Shown here: one piece after another, positions 1 through 11,309 of the stretch
Numbering within the stretch: the stretch's first letter is position 1
How the letters are laid out: each line of letters starts with the position of its first letter
From: Brachypterus glaber
Taxonomy: Eukaryota > Arthropoda > Insecta > Coleoptera > Kateretidae
Reading direction: 5' to 3'
DNA: 64,000 bases
NCBI GenBank assembly: GCA_958510825.1
Contig: OY294048.1
Coordinates: 22,461,589-22,525,588 of the forward strand
Made by a program: the position numbers and the translations under genes
The notes under the pieces: generated by a model
What the model saw: the letters and a program-made list of their open reading frames with translations, nothing else
What the model was told of the DNA's origin: nothing
The model's database searches: none

Positions 1-1969
1 ATGACGATGAACCTCTTATACAGATAAAAAGGAAACTAAGTAAAAAGAGAAAAGTTGCTTGTCAGAGTGAGGAAGATAAACAAAAAAAGTTAAAAGGTAA
101 TATTTGTGAGAGCGAAAAAGACGATAATTCGGGCTATAATGATAAAAATAAATTAGCTGTTACCAAAAATAAAAAAAAAGTAAAAATATATAAGGATACA
201 TGGGAAAAAGGTGACTTGGTTGGTAAAACGTTTCCAGCAAGCGAGGATTTAACACCAAATATAAAAACAATAACCAACCCAGTCGATATGTTTGAACGTT
301 TTTGGGACAATCAACTTTTGGATTATATTAGAAACGAGTCTATAAAGTATTCCAAAGAAAAGAATCCAAATTCTAATTTTGATGTATGTGTAGAAGAAAT
401 AAAAGTATTTTTGGCTATACTGATGATCTCAGGGTATAATTCTGGTTGTAGACGGGAAATGTACTGGAGCCTTGATGCTGATATAAGTAATCTAGCAATT
501 TCAAATGCTATGTCACGTAACAGATTTAGGGAAATTTTAAAACATTTTCATTTCTGTGATAACTCCAAACTTTTACCAGAAGATAAGTTTAGTAAAATAA
601 GACCAATAATTAAAAACCTAAATTTAAAGTTTATGGATAATAAGCCGATAGGTATAAATGTTGATGTAGATGAATCTATGGTCCCATATTACAGTCACCA
701 TAGCTGCAAACAAAGAATTCAAGGCAAACCTATACGATATGGATTCAAATTTTGGTCACTAAATGCTTCTGATGGGTATTTAATTAGTACCGAGCCCTAC
801 CAAGGGAAAGGTACCCAGCTTGAAAATGCCGAACTTGGACTTGGAGCATCGGTCGTTTCTACCTTCGCAGAAAGACTTAAAGGTTCTTACCCAGATGTAC
901 ATTTTAATTTTTTTATAGATAATTTTTTTACGGGTTTGCCTCTGCTTAGGAAAATGAATGAACTTGGTTACAGCTGCACAGGGACCATTCGTCAAAACAG
1001 AATTGAAAATTGTCCTCTTAACAAAAAAGAAGTTAAAAAAGAAAGAGGTTTTACTACATCTTATGTAAACTCGAATAAAGACCTCATTATAATTCAATGG
1101 ATTGATAATGCTGTTGTTCAGGTGGCTTCAAATCTATATGGTGTATTACCAACAAAATCAGTAAAAAGATATTCAGCATCTCAAAAAAAGTATATTAATG
1201 TGGACATGCCTAACGCAATTAATTTATATAACACCAACATGGGAGGAACAGATTTGATGGATAGAAATATCTCAAATTATAGAGTCAAAATTAGAAACAA
1301 CAAATGGTATTGGTCTATATTTACACACTTACTTTCAGCCTCTTTATCAAATGCATGGATTTTACACAGACACGAAGTGCAATCACAAAAGGAGATCGCC
1401 TTAAAATCTTGCGACTACAATAACGTAGCCCATGCATTAGAATTTCTTGCTTTTATTCGGTCTATTGTGTCTACATATTTACTTCTAAGTCCTGGACGTG
1501 TTTCTAGCAATAACAGAAGCTTATTTAGAAACGTACCAAATGCAGTATCACAAAATTTAAATATTTTTCATTACCCTGAAACGATTAAGCAAAATAGATG
1601 CAGGGTATGCAAAAAAAATTCTACCATTGGATGTGGTATATGTGGAGTAAATATGCATGCTATTAAGTGTTTTAGAATTTTTCATACTTCTCAGCACTGA
1701 GGGTAAAATTATAAATTTTAGGTGTTAACAGTTATTATTATTAGTTTAATCCGTTTCATAAATAAAAATATAATTTAAAAAATAATAAGTTTTTATACTT
1801 TTTTTTAAACAAATCCTGCCAATTTCCAATATTGGAACATTTTTTCAAAATCAAAAATAAAAAAAAGGGAGAGACTAGAATTTTTTTAAATATTTTTTCA
1901 TGACTCTGGGCAACAATATCTATCTATAATCTTATTTTTATAAAAATAAAAAGCTTGGCTACGAATGGG
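1..1969 (+). mobile_element. piggyBac-like DNA transposon, left end outside window
   Basis: The element comprises the transposase gene and about 270 bp of AT-rich 3' non-coding DNA. I place its right end at GGG (1967-1969), directly followed by TTAA (1970-1973), because piggyBac elements begin CCC and end GGG beside a TTAA target duplication. The terminal sequence reads GGCTACGAATGGG. The matching left terminal repeat should read CCCATTCGTAGCC but would lie outside the window, so the end is inferred from one side only. Confidence 0.7.
3..1700 (+). CDS. piggyBac-like (PGBD) transposase, 5' partial
   Basis: This is a DDE transposase of the piggyBac family, which cuts and pastes DNA at TTAA sites in the nucleus. 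The frame is open from base 3, so the true start lies left of the window; no methionine inside the window is a convincing start. The first ~70 codons are charged and contain a basic run (KRKLSKKRKV) that could be a nuclear localisation signal. The catalytic aspartates appear to be in VDVDESM (codon at 669), FIDNFF (918) and GGTDLMD (1251), with spacing close to that of the family (residues ~223, 306 and 417 from base 3). A C-terminal cysteine/histidine-rich segment (CRVCKK...CGICGVNMHAIKC) matches the cysteine-rich domain that binds the element ends. No stop or frameshift interrupts the visible 565 codons, so the gene may be functional or recently active. A domesticated piggyBac gene is the alternative, but a likely element end downstream argues for a transposon. 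Confidence 0.93.
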   Translation, partial: DDEPLIQIKRKLSKKRKVACQSEEDKQKKLKGNICESEKDDNSGYNDKNKLAVTKNKKKVKIYKDTWEKGDLVGKTFPASEDLTPNIKTITNPVDMFERFWDNQLLDYIRNESIKYSKEKNPNSNFDVCVEEIKVFLAILMISGYNSGCRREMYWSLDADISNLAISNAMSRNRFREILKHFHFCDNSKLLPEDKFSKIRPIIKNLNLKFMDNKPIGINVDVDESMVPYYSHHSCKQRIQGKPIRYGFKFWSLNASDGYLISTEPYQGKGTQLENAELGLGASVVSTFAERLKGSYPDVHFNFFIDNFFTGLPLLRKMNELGYSCTGTIRQNRIENCPLNKKEVKKERGFTTSYVNSNKDLIIIQWIDNAVVQVASNLYGVLPTKSVKRYSASQKKYINVDMPNAINLYNTNMGGTDLMDRNISNYRVKIRNNKWYWSIFTHLLSASLSNAWILHRHEVQSQKEIALKSCDYNNVAHALEFLAFIRSIVSTYLLLSPGRVSSNNRSLFRNVPNAVSQNLNIFHYPETIKQNRCRVCKKNSTIGCGICGVNMHAIKCFRIFHTSQH

Positions 1970-2229
1970 TTAAAATCACTATATTTTATTTTTAAAAAAA
2001 TATAAAAATATTTAAATCAAGTTTTTTCAAAAACGTGCCATTTCGTGAAACTTTCTTTTTCATATTTTGATAGTACCATATGTTGGGAAAAAAAGCATAT
2101 AAAAAAAAACTGGGAGATTTTAAGCGTTTTTTTTAAATTGATAATTACTATTTTTTCTCCTGTTCTCAAGTTAAACTGTCTTAATGGTAGAGTAAAACAT
2201 ATTTTAAAAATAAAATATAGTGATTTTAA
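1970..2229. mobile_element. 260-bp MITE with 28-bp perfect terminal inverted repeats
   Basis: Bases 1970-1997 and 2202-2229 are exact reverse complements over 28 bp, beginning TTAAAATCACTATA. The interior has no convincing reading frame. The left repeat starts with the same TTAA that borders the piggyBac-like element, so that element seems to have inserted in the edge of this MITE, or both share a TTAA preference. Confidence 0.75.
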
Positions 2230-3068
2230 GCATACATAGGGATAAAACAAGACACTACTTTCATCTATAAAATTATTGTTTGTCGCAATATGGCGCATGA
2301 CCTTGAAACTTCAATTATTACAATAATTGACCAATTTTTTTATTTTTTACATTGGTATGGACTTTATCATATTCAGGGGCTTAATTATGAACAGATGTAA
2401 GTAAGTGTCCAAATGTAAGTAAAAAGTCCAAACGAAAAATTTTTTTTCAGATTTTTCATTATGATATTCGTAATCAGCGGTATCGAAAATATAAGTACAC
2501 AAAAATTCAGAATTTTGTCAATTTTTATTATTATTCTGAACCACTGTGCAAGGGTGCCACAAATATTTTAGATAATATTTTGGCTGCAAAATATAAAAAA
2601 ATATTCCTCATTTCAACATTTTTAACTAGTTATTGAGACCACTAAGTTCCATAGCTAACAAAATTTTCAACTTTAAGAGATAGCTGGACCTTGACTCAAG
2701 GTCCTTGAGTCCTCATTTTTAAGAAAAAAAAATACTAATTTCAATGTAATGTAATAAGTTTTTTTTTAAATAAACATTTTTTTTTCAGTGTATAAGGTTT
2801 AATAGGTATAATATATCATTACAGTGTTACAACATATAATAAAATGTCAGTAAAATAATGTAATAAATTTCATCTGTTAAAGTTATATATATATATACCC
2901 ACTTTTTTAAAACCGGACAAAAAGTATAGTTATAAATCAAACTTATTTGCTTTGCCTCAACTATGCTTTAAGTTAAATTACAACCGCACAAAACAAATAA
3001 TGGCTGCAAATAACCACATAATGTTTAATAGTTTATATACTGATGCCAATTTTTTTATTTATAACCAT
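2230..3068. other. Intergenic AT-rich DNA, no gene seen
   Basis: I see no coding region, RNA gene or repeat with clear ends. A short stem-loop (GGACCTTGACTCAAGGTCC, about 2689-2707) and short poly-A/poly-T runs are the only structures. Confidence 0.5.
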
Positions 3069-3216
3069 TATACTGGAAATTCAATAAAACCTGCAGTGAC
3101 TCAGTTCCGAATGTGTGCCACTCGCGTAATTTCGTCAAAGCTTCGCAAAGGGGGACCACTTATACGAAAGCAGCAGAGTTATGAGTCACTGCAGATTTTA
3201 TTGAATTTCCAGTATA
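3069..3216. mobile_element. 148-bp foldback MITE with 35-bp inverted repeats
   Basis: Bases 3069-3103 and 3182-3216 are inverted repeats, 34 of 35 bases matching, with ends TATACTGG...CCAGTATA. The spacer is 78 bp. The TA at both ends fits a Tc1/mariner-type target duplication but is also part of the palindrome, so the exact boundary is uncertain. Confidence 0.75.
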
Positions 3217-3837
3217 CTACTACAATCAGTGAAGATTCCAACTGTAAAAGTCACAATTTTCACTTTTTTTTGAAAATGAGTTGTTGACGGATGCATATTT
3301 TTAAGATTGCACTATGGTGAATAAGAATCCATTAAAAAAATATTTTAAAGTAAAGATTGTGAACTTTTTAATTAACCCTTCTACCGTCTAATATTATTAT
3401 ATATACTTTGAATGGATTTTGCGTAAAAAATTTAACATTTAACCCTTTTTTGTATCCTGGAAGATACATACTTAATATTTGAAAATTATTATATTTCAGG
3501 ACTTGTGTGATATACATACGTCTAATACTGTGTGATATTAGCGCTTCCTTTTTGTTTGTACTCTTAGTGATGACAACACTTAGCTTAGTGTATGGCGAAG
3601 TGTGCAAAAAAATTTTTTGATAATATTATTTTGATCAAAATTTTAGTTGCAAATTTTTCTATCAAAACAGATAAAATAATACAATATTGGTATGGAAAGA
3701 AGAATAGGCATAAAAGAATATAAGTAATGCTGAATACACTACAAAAACATTTATGCTAAAAAGTTTTTAACAAAATGGACCTGCAATACTGTATTATGGA
3801 AATATGAAGAAACGTTATTTTTTCTCAAAATTAATGG

Positions 3838-3912
3838 AGAGCCCCTACCGCAAGCATATGCTTATTTGGGGCTCTTTATGACTCGGATGTATTTAAACTA
3901 CCAATAAATCAA
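3838..3912 (+). repeat. Hairpin plus TCAA-rich tail, possible retrotransposon 3' end
   Basis: AGAGCCCC (3838-3845) pairs with GGGGCTCT (3868-3875) around an inner AAGCATATGCTT stem. Shortly after comes a simple tail AATAAATCAATCAAATCAA. A stable 3' hairpin followed by a short tandem tail is common at the 3' end of non-LTR retrotransposons and SINEs, so this may be a 5'-truncated remnant. No coding part is present. Confidence 0.4.
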
Positions 3913-6900
3913 TCAAATCAATATACAGTAAAAAAATTATGTATAATTCAACATGCACGAATGGTATTTTGAAAGACTATTTCACAAACAAAATAAGGAA
4001 GTATATAATTTTACCATGTTTAATGTTGTTAAATATTTAAATTAAAAATTTAAGAACTAAACAACAATATTAGTTTACAACCATAATTAAAATTTTAAAT
4101 CTCAAATTTGCTGCGCTTTTAAAAACCACGATGTTCACTTGTTCGCGAATGTTGGCAAGTCTAAACTTTGCTTGAGGGATATTTTATGCTTGAGATTATT
4201 TCAATAAAATAGTTATCATATATTTTAGCATTTAAATAAAAATCATTGCTGTTTTTGTTTAAAAAGTTTAGTTTTCAACTGAAAAGAAATAAAATAACTG
4301 TTATTTCCACCGGTAAAAAAACAATTTGCGATCGGTTTATAATAAAGTTTGGCAAAGCTGTACTGGCTACCAGCGTAGTCATTTGATATTTTGATTTCCG
4401 TCATTTAAAAGAATTAAATTATTTACTTCTTTACTGTAAATATATTTTTAATAAATAAGTGTTTAAATTAGATTTGAGTGGTCTATTTTTAATACCAAGA
4501 TTCAATTAAATAAATTAAAATTTATGAATATCAGTGATTTAAAGCTTTTAAGATGGAAGTGCATAAAATATAATATATTATCTAAAATTAATTAGGGTTT
4601 ATACCTAGGATATTTTGATAATAAAATAAGCATTTATATTGCTTATCAATAAAAATAAATCAACTAAAGGTAAGCTTCACAAATTAAAAACACATTTTGC
4701 AAAATAATAACATTTATTAAGATGTCAGTAACTGTCAGTTTCTTGTTTCCATAGTAACCAAGTGATAATTGCACATGTGTGATCTGATTCGTCAAGAAAC
4801 TAAAACGTTTATGTCAATTTTTTTAGTGACACTTCGGCCCTCAATTTTTTTAATACATAAATCTTAAAATCTGTTCACAAAAAACACCTGCAAGCTAGAT
4901 ATTTTTTATTTAGGCCTATTACTATTTTTTGTATCTATTGTAGCCTACTACAGTTTTTTGTATCTTCTTGCGTTTGATTTTTAAAGACGCTCTCGGACCA
5001 CATGGTCCGGACTTTTTACTTGTTAATTACAATAAATTTTTTTTAACTAACATTAGCTAAAACAAAATCATTTTATTCACAATCATTATAGAAATAAGCT
5101 AATTACATACAAACGTAAAAGTTGGAATTAGTATTTACCCACCGAGTAGGGGAACCTAGTTTTACCCACGAGATGTGTACTGAAATGGTTTGCATCGAGG
5201 AGCGTATACTATTTTTCCTACGACCTAACATTTAAACATAAAAAAAAGAAAAATTATCTTAAATTAGTTTGTCAGTTTGAGGTTCTGTGTTTGACGTTTA
5301 CTAATTTTCTGATAGCAGACATGTAAAATCAGCTGATCGTCACTTCCCAACCGTTGTCATATGCAACGGGTGGGAAATAGGCACTTACTACTAACTAGGT
5401 CGTAGGAAAAATCAATTATTGTTAACTTCTGCTACCTAAAAATCCCTTGGTCGGGCACTATCTTGTGACTAACTTTACATAGATGTGTCAAAAACTTGAA
5501 TGTATTAAAATGCTATGGATAAAATAGTTTATTTTTATAAAATAACGTCAGATACATATTTAAATTACAATATTTTCGTAATGCTAAAATATATTAAGTT
5601 TACAACCAATTTAGCTATCTTAGCTATTTCTGTAATATCACTGATAAGTGCTGCCTGCATTTTAATGAAGTAAAGTCCAAACGTTATTTTATACTTTTTT
5701 AGACAAATATTTATTATTTATGTCAAGTGAATATTTAAATTCAATGTATTTATGTTTTAAAATTGTTAAAATTAAAAATTATTTTTTATTTAATTTTCGT
5801 GGAGATCGCCATCTACAGATGCATTTATAAAGCAAAACTAACTAACAAACTTCACCAATGTTTATAAATTTAAAGATGGTGTCAGTTTGGTTGTGAAAAT
5901 TTAAATTCACTATTGTGAAAAAATAGGTATAATTGTGAATAATAGTATACAAACCTCGGCGGAACATTTCATTTTTTCCTACGGGTATTAGTAGACTGTG
6001 GGGCTACGCCCTTTGGTCAGCTAACTTTCCCTCAGGAAATATTATATTTTCCGCCTCGGTATGTAAGTCGTCTTCAGAATCTCCAGTTTATGAAAACAAT
6101 AATGTTTGAACTCAAAACATACCAAAAATTTGAAAAATCAATGCTACCGCCTTCGCCATAATTGTAAATATAAAATATAATAAGAATAGCACTTTTTTAG
6201 TAAAATGGTTTTTACTATTTTTCTACTCTATTTATCCACGGCCCCTTTATATCCACGTATTCCTAAAACCTAGTTGACATGGTTTTTATACAGTAAGATC
6301 CAAAATAGTATATTTTCAATTTAATAAGAAAATTAACCAGTTCTGTTACTATCCACTATTACCCTTTAAAATATCAGCCCGTGTACATTTATTGCAATTT
6401 AACATAGGAATTTGTCGTTATTTGACTGGACTATAAGCAAATTAATTTCAAATTAAAATAAATTTATTATAAAAAATAAAAATATTCATTTCCTTGCCAG
6501 AGGACTGTAATGCTACAGTTCAGAATTTACAATTCAAACTTAGTAATTAAAAATGCATGCAAAAATGAGGACAAAATTAAACTCGAAATTCCTAGTATTT
6601 AAAAATAAACAAAAATAAATGTAAATCACAAACTTCTATGAATAGAGAATTAAAAAAAATACATAATGATTAACAATTTCAATTACTTTTGTTAGAAAAT
6701 TATATCTTTGACTATGGTTTGGGATTGGGGACTGAGTTTTGGCGTATATAAAAAAAATAACAAAATATTCATTATCTATTTTAGGATATTATGTTATAAT
6801 TCAATAATAAACATATAAAAACCTTTCACATGAAACCATAATTGAAAAGACATATTTTATTTCTAAATAAAATAATTAAAAAGCTTATAATCACCTTCAC

Positions 6901-7440
6901 GTAAATTTTATTGTTAAAAACAATTAGTGTGACCGCGGTTTCGCTATAATACAGATAGCATCTACGGACTTAAATAATATGTTATAGGAATATTTGATGA
7001 ATGATACATATAATGGGACATCTTTTACTTTCTAGTCATAAATAACACAAAGGACATTATACAATTATAATAAATTAGGTTACAAATTAAAAATACACAT
7101 TTTCAGTGACATGAATTAGGTTATGTTTGCCGATTGGGCAACATAACCTAAATGGGACGGTATGCGGGAAGAGGTTAAAAAAATAGGTAAAAATATGTAT
7201 AATAGGGATCGAAAACAAAAAATTAAAAAATTTATAGAATTATGTTGTATTCTGGACTTTTTATATGAAACTACATGATCATGTAGTTACATGTTTGCAT
7301 GTTTACATTACATGTTTGTTTAACCTTATACTATTCTACTTAATTAAGCATCCCGTAAGTTCAGGACTTATGTGGGCTAGTAGTAGAGGAAACTACGGGC
7401 TTTAAGTGACTTTCAAACCAGTTTATAGGAAGTGTCCGTT
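3913..7440. other. Gene-free AT-rich region with small hairpins
   Basis: I find no coding sequence. Minor structures are a 15-bp inverted repeat TTTTTCCTACGACCT (about 5212-5226 against 5398-5412), a hairpin around TTCCCAACCGTTG...CAACGGGTGGGAA (about 5344-5376), and a strong stem TAGGTTATGTT...AACATAACCTA at 7117-7150. These may be decayed MITE pieces. Confidence 0.45.
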
Positions 7441-7566
7441 TCACTTATCGCCTTCGCCAAATTTTAATAATTAATTAACTGAAAAAGGCAAATCGGCGCC
7501 ATTGAGAATCGAACTCACGCTAGTCGGCTTGCTATGTACACGCGCTACCCCACTGCGCTGTGCCTC
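7440..7566 (-). mobile_element. tRNA-like SINE head (minus strand)
   Basis: On the minus strand this has an RNA polymerase III internal promoter: a box-A-like segment (7542-7563, reading GCAGTGGGGTAGCGCG) and a box-B-like GAGTTCGATTCTC (7504-7516). Spacing and a partly paired T arm resemble a tRNA, but the acceptor arms do not pair and one T-stem pair is lost. I therefore call a tRNA-derived SINE or tRNA pseudogene, not a working tRNA. The end of the SINE body to the left (about 7440) is uncertain. Confidence 0.6.
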
Positions 7567-7861
7567 CCGTCAAAGTTGCTAATAAATACGTATCGAAAAA
7601 AAAACTATCAAACAAATATACATTTCATTTGAATCGCAAAAATCTCCGGAACTTTCGGTTTGCTTACCCCCGCATAAAACTAATATTAGCCACATATATG
7701 AAAGTTTTTATGAAAAGGGAATCAATGTATACAAAGTTTTTTTTTACTTTTTTACATGTATTTATGATCAAAAGTTTAAAGTTTCGATTCAATTGAATTC
7801 TCATGCTAGTTTAGGGTCGGCACGGTGTGTGGGAATGAAGATTTAGTCAAACTTTCGAATA

Positions 7862-8151
7862 ACCCAGCACAGACAACTTTTTTTTGGGGACTTTCACAAA
7901 TAAAAAAAGTTGTCTGTGCTGGGGTTGAGACTCACCTATTCTTATGTATTTTTGGATGCTGAACTCGAATCTGTCATAAAAAGGCTAATTTTTCGCTACA
8001 CTGAAATAATATGATATTTTTACCATTTTAGATAGTTTTTTCAGTGTAGCAGAAAAAAAAACTACGAAGTGGCTTTTTTAGGACAGATTCGTGTCCAGCA
8101 TCCCAAAATACATAAGAATAGGTGGGTCTCAACCCAGTACAGACAACTTTT
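7862..8151. mobile_element. Foldback element with nested inverted repeats
   Basis: Arms 7902-8005 and 8037-8151 are long imperfect inverted repeats starting AAAAGTTGTCTGTGCTGGG and ending at an inner CTACACTGAAA/TTTCAGTGTAG pair. A third copy of the outer sequence (7862-7885, AACCCAGCACAGACAACTT) faces the left arm, forming an extra terminal hairpin. It has no coding capacity. The layout fits a foldback MITE rearranged at its left end. Confidence 0.8.
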
Positions 8152-8893
8152 GTAGTCTTGTGGGCCGGTGATTATAATTTATCTTATAATTTTACAAAAA
8201 AATGTATTTGACAAAAACATTACAATTATTTCTTTCCTTGCTTTTGGTGTATCATACTATAGGGTGGCTCAAAAAAATATATATATTTATAATTTTTTTT
8301 TTTGTACAAAATTTTATTTAAACATGTTTTACCGCTCTATTTTATTATTAATTGTACAAACATATGTAGCTGAAGAAAAATAAAGAACAATTAACTCTTT
8401 TTATATAAAATTAATTTTAATAAATTATAAAAAATAAGTTCGATAAGGTGGACCAAAACCGAGATGTTTAGGAAAATATATACCTTTTTATTTTTATTTT
8501 ATAAATTTTGACTAATTTAATTAAATAATAGATTTTTTAAAAATTGAAAATCATCCCAGTGAATAAAGTTATGAAATAATATTTGGGTTATTTAAAAGTT
8601 GAACTAAATCATCACACACGCCATGCCGGATTTATTGACCACTCACAAAAATGTTCCTGTTTCTCTTTTTTATTAAAGTAAAACTTTATGAAAACTCTAA
8701 TTTAGATTTTCCTTTTTATTTTTAAATTGTAGACACATACCGGGTGAGTTTTATTTATGTACACCGGTGGACACCTAAAATTGTATTAATTTTAATTTGA
8801 TAAAAACCAAACTTTGGTGATTTATGTAATTTTACATTGGCTATAAAATGGCGGATTCATTTTTTGGCTTCACTTTGGTTTCTCCGAAAATTA
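8152..8893. other. AT-rich stretch with GGGTGGCTC-type repeat fragments
   Basis: No gene is visible. Fragments such as AGGGTGGCTCAAAA (8262) and CCGGGTGAGTTTTATTTATGTAC (8740) look like ends of short DNA transposons common in insect genomes, but I could not pair them into one element. Confidence 0.35.
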
Positions 8894-9084
8894 CCTCAAC
8901 TTTTGATTTTAAAATTGAATAGCCTGTATATACGTATGTTTTTACAATACTATTAAAATTTGTTAAAAAATAACATGTTCTGTCAAAAAATGAGAAATGA
9001 TACATGGTTGTACTTAGAATTTAATTCTGAATCAAAATATGTAAAAATATACAGGGTGCTCTATTTAAAAATCAAAAGTTGAGG
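8894..9084. repeat. 37-bp inverted repeats facing inward
   Basis: CCTCAACTTTTGATTTT...CCTGTATA (8894-8930) is repeated in inverse at 9048-9084 (TATACAGGGTGCTC...GTTGAGG). The CAGGGTG ends face the centre, so this is either two element ends in head-to-head contact or a small foldback of 191 bp. Confidence 0.6.
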
Positions 9085-9383
9085 TGGAATGACACTACCA
9101 CAAAAAAAATATTTTTCTGTGAAATTATAATTTTCGAATACGTCAATATCAAATCTGATAGAAGACTCGCAAATAATTAGTTTAGTTTTATAAGATTTAA
9201 ATTATCAAATTTAATGTTGTAAACTATTATACCTGGTGTTTTTTTTTAACCTGAAACTTTCAAATATGTATCTCGAATACTATGCATTTTAGAAAAAAAG
9301 ATGCTAGACAAAAGTTGTTTATTTTAATGAGGGAAACAAAACGGTGAATTTATTTTTTACGGATATTTACGTTTTCAAGGTAA

Positions 9384-9930
9384 TTTCAAGGTCAAATCTG
9401 TTTTTTTTAAATGGAAGCATATATTTTTTTCACTACTATTTAATTCTCCTCAAAAAAATAAAAATCTTTTGTCAAAAACTTTTTTTAATTGGACTTTTAG
9501 TTGCAGAGATAACAGCCACACAAAATTAAAAAAGTTGCATCTCCGACGGACTTGACTAGTCAAATCCTATGTACTTTGAGCCGCTGAATTCAAATCTGTG
9601 GTCGGAATTTGCAAGTTAGCTCCCATTTTCAACATAACCTCAAAAAACATACTTTTCACAATGATATATGTTTTTTGAGGTTTTGTTGATAATAAGAAAA
9701 CTTTTAAATTTCGACCACAGATTTGGATTCAGCGGCTCAAAATACATAGGAATTGACTAGTCAAGTCCGTCGGAGATGCAACTTTTTTAATTTTGTGTGG
9801 CTGTGTTATCTCTGCAACTAAAAGTCCGATCAAAAAAAGTTTTTGACAAAAGATTTTTATTTTTTTGAGGAGAATTAAATAGCAGTGAAAAAAATATATG
9901 CTTCCATTTAAAAATACAGATTTGACCTGA
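9384..9930. mobile_element. Near-perfect ~547-bp palindrome (foldback)
   Basis: The left arm (9384-9650) and right arm (9667-9930) are reverse complements with few differences across ~265 bp, separated by only ~16 bp. Landmarks are GGTCAAATCTG/CAGATTTGACC at the outside, a GACTAGTC pair midway, and AACCTCAAAAAACAT/ATGTTTTTTGAGGTT at the centre. The apparent short reading frame at 9344-9529 lies within one arm and is not a gene. Such a palindrome would extrude as a cruciform or hairpin. Confidence 0.85.
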
Positions 9931-10700
9931 AACTGAAATTGGTTTTACTATAAAAATTGTTGGAAAATATTAAGATCCCAACATTGCAATGCATAAGAGT
10001 GAATTTTTATAATTTTCTCGAAAACGGTTAATCCTAGTGCTACACTGATAAAAAGGATTTATTTGAATATGGCCAATTAAATTATTTGGTAGTGAGTAAT
10101 AAACTTTATTTGAGTCAAATAAATATTTAGTTCATGTAAACAAATATTTTAATTTCAAAATGATTTAATAATGGAAACAAAATAGTTTATTTGACAGAAA
10201 TAACATTTATTTGTCACAACCAAATAATTTAATTGGCCATATCTAACCAAATATTTACTTGACACAAATAAACTGTTTTATCAGTGTAGAACGAGAGTAA
10301 CTTTTTTTTATATATCTGACCTGGGGAATCATGTTCCAAAAATAAAATTACAAAACAGTTACATGGAAAAAAGTTTGAGACAAAAAACTGATGACCCCCC
10401 CCCCCGTTGTTTAGTACATGAAAATTACATATGAAGATGGGTGAATTAGTTCACATGCAAAACCTTGTTGCTTTATCTCAAAGGGTCCTGAGTCATTAAA
10501 TAAAAACCGATTTTTTTAGCCAGTTTCAAAGGGGCTTAGCTCCCTTACTACGCATTTTTATACATATGTTTATAGGAACTTTTTATGATATTTTCTGATT
10601 TAGAATCATACCTTCAAATTATTGAACCTATTGAAAATTCAGTGTATATTTGATATGCTTACGGGGCACCGTGGAGGAAGGGGAGTAAGGGGGATTTTTT
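9931..10700. repeat. Dispersed repeat, second copy at ~45775-46200
   Basis: The sequence from CTCGAAAACGGTTAATCCTAG (about 10016) to the segment CATATGTTTATAGGAACTTTTT (about 10560) and beyond recurs in the same order at about 45779-46200 at roughly 80-85% identity by eye. It contains a C homopolymer near 10397. This copy is interrupted by the MITE at 10043-10286. No coding sequence is apparent; the family is not recognised. Confidence 0.7.
10043..10286. mobile_element. 244-bp Tc1/mariner-type MITE with TA duplication
   Basis: The ends are CACTGATAAAA and TTTTATCAGTG, flanked by TA at 10041-10042 and 10287-10288. A longer subterminal repeat (GGCCAATTAAATTATTTGGT against ACCAAATAATTTAATTGGCC) lies within. 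The uninterrupted copy of the same host repeat near 45.8 kb lacks exactly this segment, which confirms an insertion at a TA dinucleotide. It is non-autonomous. Confidence 0.88.
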
Positions 10701-11309
10701 TAATTGTTTAGGGGGTATTGTGATAGTTTAGAAGCTCATAAAATGCGTTAACCCACCATATTTTTTTTAATATTTTCAAAAAAAATTTGAGGGCGTTAAA
10801 ATATTGTTGGAAATCGGAATTTTCTTTAAAATTTCTTACTGATTTTATGATACAAAATGGTAAATTATACATTTAAACCAATTTTAAACGAGATAAATGA
10901 AAATATTTAAAACAAAATCTAAGAAAATCGCATTTTCAACAAGAAAATTGGAAATGCGGCCCCCAGAAAAAAAAAATAAATTTAAATAATTATGATATAT
11001 TTAAATTATATTATACATATGGCCAAAAAGAAAATTTAATAAGCTTTTAAATTATGTATTAAAAAAATTACTACCTGGCTCCATTCTGCCCACTAAACAT
11101 ATTAAGTATATACCAAAAAATAACTTGGGCTATGTTATTGAAGGGTTTGAAATTTTAAGTTGATATCTTAAGCAGTTTAAAAGTTAAAGGAGGGGCAGAC
11201 TTTAAACACGCACTGTATATTCTAAGTAAGGGATTAAAGATTAAACAGTTAAAGAACTATATTTTTGGTTTTACAGTTTCTAAAATGTTTTACGTTTTAC
11301 GTAATACAC
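10701..11309. other. AT-rich region, no gene seen
   Basis: No coding region or boundary could be supported here; the sequence is low-complexity A/T with poly-A runs. Confidence 0.4.

Noticed and set aside
5951..6062. Imperfect inverted repeat ACCTCGGCGGAA / TTTCCGCCTCGGT
   Set aside because: Central positions do not pair and the arms do not extend; may be chance.
7504..7563. Functional tRNA gene on minus strand
   Set aside because: Promoter boxes are present but acceptor arms do not pair and the anticodon stem is short; better read as a SINE.
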